A stretch of 12,422 nt of DNA, from positions 2,025 through 14,446 of the forward strand of contig JAHDHM010000050.1 of the NCBI GenBank assembly GCA_020631315.1, in the 5' to 3' direction. The number at the start of each line of letters is the position of its first letter. Positions within the stretch are counted from its first letter, which is position 1. Below the pieces are notes generated by a model. That model was not told where the DNA came from. It did not search any database and worked only from the letters and a program-made list of their open reading frames with translations. The position numbers and the translations under genes are program-made. The DNA comes from Acidimicrobiales bacterium. Its GTDB lineage: Bacteria; Actinomycetota; Acidimicrobiia; Acidimicrobiales; Poriferisodaliceae. This document shows, piece after piece, positions 1-5,763 of the stretch.

Positions 1-23
1 CACAATCCGGGGGGGGAATCACC

Positions 24-53
24 CGGGGGGGCCGCGCCCCCCGACGTCGTTTT
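24..53 (+). terminator. possible terminator hairpin at the left edge
   Basis: A 7-bp G/C stem (24-30 with 37-43) encloses the 6-nt loop at 31-36. On the plus strand it is followed by ACGTCGTTTT, which resembles the tail behind the hairpin at 5698-5726 read on the minus strand. The T-run lies on the plus-strand side, so it would best serve a convergent plus-strand gene outside the window. It could also help to end the crotonase transcript. The other bases of 1-101 show no gene. Confidence 0.35.
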
Positions 54-101
54 CCGCAGAGTCCCGACGAACCCCGCCGCGTCGTTCTCGGTCAGCCGTC
101 G

Positions 102-779
102 TCAGTCGGCGAGCGCTGCACGCATGCGCTGCACGAGACCGCCACGTACGCGTCGCTTCGTCAGTGCGTACGCCTCAGCTGGCAAGGTGCCGAGCCGCAC
201 CGCACGTTCACGGGCCGTCGCCAGGACCTCGTCGGCGGCTACCACGGTGTCGACGAAGCCGACGGCGGTGGCCGCTGCGGGCGAGTACGTCGTGGCGTGA
301 GCCGTGGCGGGCAGCAGCGCATCGGCGGCCAGGAACTCACGGGCGAGCTCGACGGCCAGCAGCGGCAACGGCATCCCCTGTCGCACCTCGCTGAAGCCGA
401 CCTGATGGTCGCCGGCTGCCATCACGACATCGTCAGCGGCGAGGCACAACATGGCGCCGGCTGCGATGGCCGGTCCGTTCACGGCGGCGACCAGCGGCAC
501 GGGCAGTTCGACCGCCTGCACCAGCACCGCGGCCATGGCGTCGAGCAGCTCGGCCGCTGCCTCGCCGCCCGTTCGCAGCACCTTCAGGTCGAGACCGGCG
601 GTGAAGGCGCCCGCGCGACCCGTCAGGACGACGGGATGCCCGGATGCGACTGCGAGGTCGAAGCCCTCGCCGATGGACGACACCGCCGCCAGATCGAGCA
701 CGTTGAGCAGGCCGTCATCGATCGTGATCTCGACGAAGTGGTGTTCGCCCTGCGACACGGATTCGATGGTGACGCTCAT
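102..779 (-). CDS. short crotonase-fold (enoyl-CoA hydratase/isomerase family) protein
   Basis: A 225-residue crotonase-superfamily protein, expected to be cytosolic and to act on an acyl-CoA thioester. Visible family marks are the CoA/oxyanion motif FTAGLDLK (59-66), the second oxyanion segment NGPAIAAGA (101-109) and GFSEVRQGMPLP (128-139), whose Glu131 matches the second catalytic Glu of crotonases. By hand alignment the first catalytic Glu falls on Gly123, so isomerase or another activity is more likely than classic hydration. It is shorter than the usual 255-265 residues, mainly at the C-terminus. The ATG at 779-777 overlaps the hemW TGA (ATGA), and an AGGAG at 787-791 stands 7 nt upstream, which fixes this start over longer in-frame extensions. 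Translation is probably coupled to hemW, although no functional link is obvious. The family is sure; the substrate is unknown. Confidence 0.85.
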   Translation of the reverse strand: MSVTIESVSQGEHHFVEITIDDGLLNVLDLAAVSSIGEGFDLAVASGHPVVLTGRAGAFTAGLDLKVLRTGGEAAAELLDAMAAVLVQAVELPVPLVAAVNGPAIAAGAMLCLAADDVVMAAGDHQVGFSEVRQGMPLPLLAVELAREFLAADALLPATAHATTYSPAAATAVGFVDTVVAADEVLATARERAVRLGTLPAEAYALTKRRVRGGLVQRMRAALAD

Positions 780-1894
780 GAGTCGGCTCCTGCGGGATCG
801 AGACGGACAGCGACCTCGTTGGCCAGCAGGCGTCCGTCGAGAGTGAGACGGGCACGGCGATCTTCGCCGACCTCCACGAGATGCCGCACCTCCTCGGGCA
901 CGGTCTCGACCGGCACACCGTCGCGCAGGCGCACCTGCAGCTGCAGGAGTTCGATCGAGCGCGTCTCGGGGTCGAGTGTCTCCGACCCGGCTTCGACCGA
1001 GGCGCCGGACTCGACGGCCGCGATGAACCGGTCGGGCGTGCGCACGCTCCAGAACCGTCGCCCGGCGATGTGGCTGTGCGCGGCGCACCCCAAGCCCAGG
1101 TAGTCGCCGCCGGTCCAGTAGAGAAGGTTGTGGCGGCACTCCTCCCCCGGCCTCGCCCAGTTCGAGATCTCGTAGTTCGCGAGGCCCGCCGCGGTCAGCG
1201 CTGCGTCGGCGGCGAGGTACTTCTCGGCCTGATCGTCGTCGTCGGGATGGCGGGCCGGATCGTCCGCCAGACCGGTACCGGGCTCGATGGTCAGCGCATA
1301 GGCACTGACGTGATCGGGACCGAGTGCGACTGCGTCGGCGAGGGTCCGCTCCCAGTCCGCCAGCGACTCACCCGCACCCCCGTAGATGAGGTCCAGGTTG
1401 AGACGAGGGATGCCCGCCGCTCGCGCCGCCTCGACGGCAGCAGCGACGTTGTCCGGGTCGTGCGTGCGCCCGAGGGCCTGGAGCACGTGCGGGACCATCG
1501 ACTGCACTCCGAGGCTGATCCGGTCGACCCCGTGCGCTCGATAGGTCTCGAACAGCTCGACGTCGACCGTGTCCGGATTGCATTCGACCGACACCTCGGC
1601 CCCGTCGGCCAGAGGAAGTTCGTCGAGCACCGCCATCAGCTGTTCAGCCGACACCAGCGACGGTGTGCCGCCGCCCACGAACACCGTGTCGACGGGCGGC
1701 ATGGTCACCGCCGCCTCGGCCGCCTGACGCCGCACAGCGTCCATGTACGCATCGACCAGATGCCCCCGATCAGTCCACGTCGCGAACGCGCAGTAGTCAC
1801 ACTTGTGCACACAGAACGGCACATGCACATACACGCCGCTCGCTTCACTCGCTAACGGAGTTCCACCCTCACTCCGTTCGGGCACAACTCCCAT
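776..1894 (-). CDS. hemW: HemW-like radical SAM protein (heme chaperone family)
   Basis: A radical-SAM protein of about 372 residues, the usual HemW length. HemW proteins bind heme and a 4Fe-4S cluster and are often misnamed oxygen-independent coproporphyrinogen oxidase. Counting from the chosen start, the cluster motif C-x3-C-x2-C is Cys28, Cys32 and Cys35, followed by Ala-Phe as in HemW; HemN has Cys-x-Cys here. GGGTPS (74-79) is the SAM-binding glycine motif. Later segments ECNPDT, YEISNWA, CRHNLLYW and YLGLGCAAHS are typical of the HemW body and C-terminal domain. The start is uncertain. The ATG at 1894 has no Shine-Dalgarno but has CATACT 6 nt upstream, and it gives a 20-residue leader encoded largely by a 54-bp repeat. 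Other options are GTG at 1885 or GTG at 1834, right at the core. The stop overlaps the next gene by 4 nt. Confidence 0.9.
   Translation of the reverse strand: MGVVPERSEGGTPLASEASGVYVHVPFCVHKCDYCAFATWTDRGHLVDAYMDAVRRQAAEAAVTMPPVDTVFVGGGTPSLVSAEQLMAVLDELPLADGAEVSVECNPDTVDVELFETYRAHGVDRISLGVQSMVPHVLQALGRTHDPDNVAAAVEAARAAGIPRLNLDLIYGGAGESLADWERTLADAVALGPDHVSAYALTIEPGTGLADDPARHPDDDDQAEKYLAADAALTAAGLANYEISNWARPGEECRHNLLYWTGGDYLGLGCAAHSHIAGRRFWSVRTPDRFIAAVESGASVEAGSETLDPETRSIELLQLQVRLRDGVPVETVPEEVRHLVEVGEDRRARLTLDGRLLANEVAVRLDPAGADS
1837..1890. repeat. 54-bp imperfect direct repeat, copy A
   Basis: It matches 1937-1990 at 46 of 54 positions by hand count, with no gaps and an offset of exactly 100 bp. 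Both copies begin with CGCTCGCTTC and end in CAACTC. On the minus strand copy A contains the inverted pair AACGGAGT/ACTCCGTT with a 9-nt spacer, but copy B has lost this pairing. Copy A encodes most of the predicted HemW N-terminal extension (ERSEGGTPLASEAS). Confidence 0.75.
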
Positions 1895-1900
1895 CCACTG

Positions 1901-1906
1901 AGTATG
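1901..1906 (-). promoter_or_regulatory. possible -10 element for hemW (leaderless arrangement)
   Basis: On the minus strand CATACT is 6 nt before the ATG at 1894. It has the A at position 2 and the T at position 6 that matter most in -10 boxes, and no Shine-Dalgarno is present. It lies between the two 54-bp repeats. No convincing -35 is seen. Its weight comes mainly from the same spacing at hrcA, leuS and the acyl-CoA ligase. Confidence 0.3.
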
Positions 1907-1936
1907 GCTGGCCGGAAACGCAACGAAGCCGCCCGA

Positions 1937-1990
1937 CGCTCGCTTCGCTCGCTTCCCGAGTTCCACTCTCACTTCGTTCGTGCGCAACTC
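1937..1990. repeat. 54-bp imperfect direct repeat, copy B
   Basis: Partner of 1837-1890, with 8 mismatches and no gap. It contains the pattern CGCTCGCTTCGCTCGC. A related GAAGCCGCCC string follows each copy's neighbourhood (1925-1934 and 2001-2010), so the repeated unit may be larger than 54 bp. It lies wholly in the spacer between the BldD-like gene and hemW. No transposase gene or target-site duplication is seen. Confidence 0.75.
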
Positions 1991-1999
1991 GCAACGCGA

Positions 2000-2026
2000 C
2001 GAAGCCGCCCCGGTGGAGCGGCTTCG
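2000..2026 (-). terminator. possible terminator hairpin after the BldD-like gene
   Basis: A perfect 9-bp stem, CGAAGCCGC paired with GCGGCTTCG, has a 9-nt loop (2009-2017). It starts 24 nt beyond the regulator's stop codon. There is no T-run after it (TCGCGTTGCG on the minus strand), so it is at best a weak intrinsic terminator. It may instead be part of the surrounding repeat structure. Confidence 0.4.
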
Positions 2027-2050
2027 AGGCTCAGACTGATGTCGGTGGGG

Positions 2051-2563
2051 CTAACCCCCGAGGCGGAGGCCCAGGTCGGACAGACGGCTGGAGGCCGAGT
2101 CGACGCTGGTGTCGAGGATGCAGGCGATCGCACGGAGATCGTCACGACGAATGGTCAGCATCCGGCCGTTGAAGTCCTGGCGTTGCATCTGGATCATCGA
2201 CAGGTAACGCGTGAGCATCGCCGCATCAGGACCGTCCATGGACTCGAGGCGAGTCAGGTCGATCGTGACGTTGGCGTCGTCACGGTTGTCGACGCCGTCG
2301 ACGGCATCGTCGTCGTCGGTGCGTGGCAGCAGCTGCGAGACCGGCACGTTGTAGAAACGTGCGAGTCGGTGCAGGCGAGGCACGGAGACGCCTCGCTCGT
2401 AGGCGCCCAGCACGGACGCCTTGAACTCGTGTGTCGACTCGGCTTCGACGTCCTGGAGCGACATGCGCTTCTGGCGACGAATGGCACGCAAGCGCTCACC
2501 CACACGCTTGCCGTAGGCCACATCCTCTTCGGATTCTGCCGATGTCAGATCGATGTCCGGCAC
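2051..2563 (-). CDS. bldD: BldD-like c-di-GMP-responsive transcriptional regulator
   Basis: A 170-residue regulator close in plan to Streptomyces BldD, the c-di-GMP-controlled repressor of development genes. Residues about 17-80 form the XRE-type helix-turn-helix (GERLRAIRRQKRMSLQDVE, then LGAYERG and FYNVPVSQLLP). An acidic linker follows (81-98, rich in Asp). The C-terminal domain (99-170) carries the BldD c-di-GMP signature RxD-X8-RxxD: Arg128-Gln-Asp130, eight residues, then Arg139-Arg-Asp-Asp142. The flanking QRQDFNGRMLTIRRDDLR closely follows BldD. Ligand-driven dimerisation on DNA is therefore expected, by analogy. The start is GTG at 2563, with AGGA (2574-2577) 10 nt upstream. A perfect BldD box at 2660-2672 suggests autoregulation. 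It lies between rsmE and hemW with spacers of 96 and 156 nt, so it is probably transcribed partly on its own. Confidence 0.93.
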   Translation of the reverse strand: MPDIDLTSAESEEDVAYGKRVGERLRAIRRQKRMSLQDVEAESTHEFKASVLGAYERGVSVPRLHRLARFYNVPVSQLLPRTDDDDAVDGVDNRDDANVTIDLTRLESMDGPDAAMLTRYLSMIQMQRQDFNGRMLTIRRDDLRAIACILDTSVDSASSRLSDLGLRLGG

Positions 2564-2659
2564 TGTTCGAGGTTCCTACCCGCTCACACAGGCAAGGGTT
2601 GCCGCGGCTGGACGATCCAGCTGCTCCCATGCCCGCCTCAATTCGGGGTGCACCCTAGC

Positions 2660-2672
2660 TCACTCTGAGTGA
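2660..2672. promoter_or_regulatory. predicted BldD-box operator
   Basis: TCACTCTGAGTGA is a perfect 6-1-6 palindrome. It fits all nine specified positions of the published Streptomyces BldD consensus nTnACnC(A/T)GnGTnAn. It overlaps the rsmE stop codon and lies 97 nt upstream of the BldD-like start codon. A second palindrome, GGGTGCACCC (2646-2655), is only 4 nt away on the regulator side. No firm promoter hexamers could be assigned in 2564-2659. Confidence 0.6.
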
Positions 2673-3391
2673 TGGCGCATCATGCCGGTCCGAATCGCCT
2701 GCAGAAGGGTCCCCGCGACCACCGCAGCGGTCTCCGCGCGCAGGACTCCGGGACCGAGGTCGACCGTCGCTCGCGCGGCGTCGATCTCCGCGGAATCCCA
2801 ACCGCCTTCTGGGCCAACGAGGATCGTGGGGTGGTCGAGGCCGACCGGCGCGCCACCCCATTGGGCGACTGCGACGCCGTCTCGAGCCATCACCTCAGTG
2901 GCGTTCGTCACCGGCTCGATCACCGGAAGATGGACGCGCCGCGACTGCACCGCCGCGGACCGTGCGACACCGTCCAGACGGCGTACTGCGGCCTCGCCCT
3001 TCTCGCCCTTCCAACGCACCACCGAGCGTGAGGACGACAGGAGGAGGATGCGGTCGACGCCGATCTCGGTGAGCTTCTGCACCGCCCACGTGGTCCGGTC
3101 GCCCTTGACCGCGACGATGCCGACGGCGATCGGCACCGCGGGTTCGGGGACGACGATCGGTTCGTGTTCGAGCTCGGCGACCGGGGCGAATCGTGCTGCA
3201 GCCCAGCTGCCTCGTCCGTCCCCGACCGTGATCGGGTCGCCGTGGCGCAGACGCCGTACACGGCCGAGGTGGTGTTGGTCCTCGTCGCTCAGGACGGGTG
3301 TCGACAGATCGTCGACGAACACGTGCGGGCCGCCGCGGCCGTCGGGGCGACGGACGCCATGGGCATCGCCGTCGGAGGGCTCGTTGGACAC
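2660..3391 (-). CDS. rsmE: 16S rRNA (uracil-1498-N3)-methyltransferase RsmE
   Basis: A 243-residue SPOUT-class methyltransferase, normal for RsmE, which methylates N3 of U1498 in 16S rRNA using S-adenosylmethionine. An N-terminal RNA-binding part (about 20-80, with DEDQHHLGRVRRLRHGDPI) precedes the SPOUT domain. There the family marks are QKLTEIGV (105-112), LVGPEGGW (191-198) and LGPGVLRAETA (212-222), the last two shaping the trefoil-knot SAM site. The start is GTG at 3391, one base after the dnaJ stop (TGA-C-GTG). No clear Shine-Dalgarno precedes it, so translational coupling to dnaJ is likely. hrcA-dnaJ-rsmE order is common in actinobacteria. The end of the gene overlaps a predicted BldD operator. 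Confidence 0.95.
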   Translation of the reverse strand: MSNEPSDGDAHGVRRPDGRGGPHVFVDDLSTPVLSDEDQHHLGRVRRLRHGDPITVGDGRGSWAAARFAPVAELEHEPIVVPEPAVPIAVGIVAVKGDRTTWAVQKLTEIGVDRILLLSSSRSVVRWKGEKGEAAVRRLDGVARSAAVQSRRVHLPVIEPVTNATEVMARDGVAVAQWGGAPVGLDHPTILVGPEGGWDSAEIDAARATVDLGPGVLRAETAAVVAGTLLQAIRTGMMRHHSE

Positions 3392-3392
3392 G

Positions 3393-4514
3393 TCAGCGGA
3401 AGGCGGACTTGAACTTCGACATCAGGCCCTCGTTGGGTGGGGCGACATCCTCCCCGCGCAATTCGGCCAGCTGCCGCAGCAGCGCTTCCTGCTCGTCGGG
3501 CAGCTTCTTCGGCACGTCGACGACGATGGTGATGAGCAGATCACCACGGCCGCGGCCCTGGAGGCGTGGCACACCTTCGCCGCGGAGGCGGATCACCTCG
3601 CCGGGCTGCGTGCCGGCCGGGATCTCGAGCTCTTCGGTGCCGTCGAGCGTCTCGTAGGTGAGGTTGACACCGAGGGCGGCCTGGGCGAGCGACAGGTGCA
3701 GCTCGTCGTGGACGTCCTCACCGGACCGCACGAACCGCTCGTGTGAGGCGACACGGATGTGCACGTACAGGTCGCCGGCAGGGCCGCCTCGCGGGCCTGC
3801 GGCGCCGCGACCGGTCAACCGCAGCGTGGTGCCGTGATCGACGCCCTGCGGGATGCGAACGGTGTGGTCGACCTTCTCGGTGACGCGGCCCTCGCCGCGG
3901 CAGGTGCCGCAGCTCTCGGTGACCTGGGTGCCGTCGCCCTGGCATGCCGGGCACAGGCCCGTCGTGACCATCTGGCCGAGGATGGAGTTCCGGACCTGGC
4001 GCACCTGGCCGGCACCACCACACGTCGAACAGGTGACGATCTCGGCACCCTCAGCCGCTCCGTTGCCGTCGCAGGTCCCGCAGGTCACGGGGCTGCGCAA
4101 CGACACCTCGGTCTCGGTGCCGAACACGGCGTCGAGGAAGGAGATGTCGGCGGCGACCTCCATGTCGGCGCCTCGCGGCGGACCCGACGGGCCGCGTCCG
4201 CGACCGCCACCACCGAAGGGGCTCTGGCCGCCGAAGAAGGCTTCGAAGATGTCGTTGACGTTGCCGAACCCCTGGAACGGGTCGTAGCCGGCGCCGCCGA
4301 GGCCTTCTTCGCCGTAGCGGTCGTAGGTGGCCCGCTGTTCGTCGTCGGACAACGTGGCGTAGGCCTTGGAGACCTCTTTGAACTTCGCCTCGGCCTCGGG
4401 GTCGTCCGGGTTCGCGTCGGGGTGCAGCTGGCGCGCCAGCTTGCGATAGGCCTTCTTGATCTCGTCGGCGGAGGCGTCACGCCCCACACCCAACAGTTCG
4501 TAGTAGTCAGCCAC
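3393..4514 (-). CDS. dnaJ: DnaJ co-chaperone (type I, full zinc-finger form)
   Basis: A 373-residue Hsp40 that stimulates the DnaK ATPase and delivers unfolded substrates; cytosolic. It has the J domain (about 3-67) with His31-Pro-Asp33, a Gly/Phe-rich stretch (about 71-115) and four CxxCxGxG zinc motifs (Cys145/148, 162/165, 188/191, 202/205). The C-terminal substrate domains follow. The GTG start at 4514 puts the J domain at residue 3 and has GGAG (4524-4527) 9 nt upstream; a longer in-frame GTG at 4577 would add a non-conserved leader. Association with hrcA suggests the second DnaJ of actinobacteria (DnaJ2) rather than the dnaK-operon copy, but that cannot be shown from this window. The 151-nt spacer from hrcA holds no clear terminator. 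Confidence 0.95.
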   Translation of the reverse strand: MADYYELLGVGRDASADEIKKAYRKLARQLHPDANPDDPEAEAKFKEVSKAYATLSDDEQRATYDRYGEEGLGGAGYDPFQGFGNVNDIFEAFFGGQSPFGGGGRGRGPSGPPRGADMEVAADISFLDAVFGTETEVSLRSPVTCGTCDGNGAAEGAEIVTCSTCGGAGQVRQVRNSILGQMVTTGLCPACQGDGTQVTESCGTCRGEGRVTEKVDHTVRIPQGVDHGTTLRLTGRGAAGPRGGPAGDLYVHIRVASHERFVRSGEDVHDELHLSLAQAALGVNLTYETLDGTEELEIPAGTQPGEVIRLRGEGVPRLQGRGRGDLLITIVVDVPKKLPDEQEALLRQLAELRGEDVAPPNEGLMSKFKSAFR

Positions 4515-4665
4515 GGACGCGGACTCCGCTCCTCGACACGTCGATGTGAGCAGACATTGTGCCACCGCGACCCCCACAACCCGACGAGGCTGCCGGCGAC
4601 ATCAGGCCGATGCCTTCTGGCGAGCTGCGCCCCTTCGTGAACTCGCCGCCGCCCCTGCGGCTCGG

Positions 4666-5667
4666 TCAGCTCGCGGTGTCGATGGACTCGCCGAGTTGTT
4701 CGGACACGACCTCGACCGCGGCGAGGGCCTTCGGGTAGTCCATGCGTGTCGGGCCGAGCACACCGACCGAACCGGCCTGCTCGCCGTCGACCACCAGCGG
4801 CGCCAGCACCACCGAGCACTCGGCGAGCGGCAGACCGGTTTCTGAACCGATGGCGACGGACAGACCACGGTCGAGCAGATCGCTCACCATGCTCACGACG
4901 ATCAACTGCTGCTCGAGGATGCTCAGCACGCCCCGCACGGTGTCGATGGCGTCGAACTGGGCGGCCATGTTCGAGGTACTGCCGACGAACACCGGCGCCC
5001 CGGCATCGCTTCCGGCGACGGCGTTCACCGCGGCCTCGACGACCACGTCGAGGCGGGCCTCACCGGTCGAACGGACCTCCAGCTCCGAACCCAGGCCCGA
5101 GCCGACGAGCAGGTCCGCCAGTGCGTTCGTGGCCCTGGCGACCAGATCGTCATCGGCGTCGTCGGGGAGCACCACGTCGTGTCGCTCGACCGTGCCGGAC
5201 GACAGCACGACGACCAGCAGCGCACGACCCGGCTCGAGCAGGACGAGCTGTGCGGACTTGACGACCGCCGGATCGTGCGACGGCCCGACGATCACGCCGG
5301 TGTAGGCGGTCAGGTCGGACAACAGCTCCGACGTGTCGGCCAACCGGTCTTCGATCGCCCCTCGTGCGGCCTGGAAGAAGTCCCGCACCTGCGCCGACTC
5401 GGTGGGCTGCAACACGCCGGCGCCACCCAGACCGTCGACGAACACGCGGTAGCCGAGCTCCGTCGGGACCCGACCGGCGCTCGTGTACGGCTGGCTCAGA
5501 TAGCCGAGCTGCTCGAGGGCGGCCATCTCGTTGCGGACGGTCGCCGACGACACACCGATCGACTCGTCCTTCGCGATGGCGACCGAACCCACGGGTTGTG
5601 CCGTGTCGATGTACTGGGCGACGACCGCCCGGAGTACCGCCGACTTGCGCTCGTCGAGGTCCGCCAT
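4666..5667 (-). CDS. hrcA: heat-inducible transcription repressor HrcA
   Basis: A 333-residue HrcA, the repressor that binds CIRCE elements at chaperone operons and is kept active by GroEL. The N-terminal winged helix (about 5-80) has SIGVSSATVRNEMAALEQLG followed by the HrcA hallmark SAGRVPTELGYRVFVD. The remainder is the GAF-like/dimerisation part, ending in LGPTRMDYPKALAAVEVV. The ATG at 5667 has no Shine-Dalgarno but TAGAAT lies 6 nt upstream, suggesting a leaderless transcript. No CIRCE (TTAGCACTC-N9-GAGTGCTAA) is seen before hrcA or dnaJ, so its targets, probably groES/groEL, would be elsewhere and hrcA seems not to be autoregulated by CIRCE. The terminator at 5698-5726 separates it from the acyl-CoA ligase gene. 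Confidence 0.96.
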   Translation of the reverse strand: MADLDERKSAVLRAVVAQYIDTAQPVGSVAIAKDESIGVSSATVRNEMAALEQLGYLSQPYTSAGRVPTELGYRVFVDGLGGAGVLQPTESAQVRDFFQAARGAIEDRLADTSELLSDLTAYTGVIVGPSHDPAVVKSAQLVLLEPGRALLVVVLSSGTVERHDVVLPDDADDDLVARATNALADLLVGSGLGSELEVRSTGEARLDVVVEAAVNAVAGSDAGAPVFVGSTSNMAAQFDAIDTVRGVLSILEQQLIVVSMVSDLLDRGLSVAIGSETGLPLAECSVVLAPLVVDGEQAGSVGVLGPTRMDYPKALAAVEVVSEQLGESIDTAS

Positions 5668-5673
5668 CAGGAC

Positions 5674-5679
5674 ATTCTA
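5674..5679 (-). promoter_or_regulatory. predicted -10 element for hrcA (leaderless)
   Basis: TAGAAT on the minus strand matches TANNNT and lies 6 nt before the ATG, so the predicted transcript would start at or next to the start codon. There is no Shine-Dalgarno. No good -35 is seen at the usual 16-18 nt. Confidence 0.5.
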
Positions 5680-5697
5680 GCTGTCCCAAAACGACGA

Positions 5698-5726
5698 CCG
5701 CCCGGCCGAACGGAACGGCCGGGCGG
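5698..5726 (-). terminator. intrinsic terminator of the acyl-CoA ligase gene
   Basis: A perfect 11-bp stem (5698-5708 with 5716-5726, all G/C) has a 7-nt loop. On the minus strand it is followed by TCGTCGTTTT. It sits 37 nt past the ligase stop codon and upstream of the hrcA promoter, so it would insulate hrcA from read-through. On the plus strand there is no T-run. Confidence 0.7.
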
Positions 5727-5763
5727 CGAGTTCGTCGCAGAACGACGAGGAGGCAAGGCAGAA

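Noticed and set aside
1893..1905. A degenerate BldD-box match just before hemW
   Set aside because: Only 6 of 9 specified positions fit, which is expected by chance.
776..1987. Annotating the radical SAM gene as hemN, with the longest start at 1987
   Set aside because: The cluster motif is followed by Ala-Phe as in HemW rather than Cys-x-Cys. The extra 31 residues come from repeat copy B and the spacer and have no conserved character.
2607..2621. A GCTGGA/TCCAGC hairpin upstream of the BldD-like gene as a terminator for rsmE
   Set aside because: It has only six base pairs with a 3-nt loop and no T-run on the minus strand.
4556..4561. CACAAT as a -10 box for a separate dnaJ promoter
   Set aside because: The hexamer is fair, but no -35 is found at 16-18 nt and the spacer gives no other support. 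Read-through from hrcA is enough to explain dnaJ expression.
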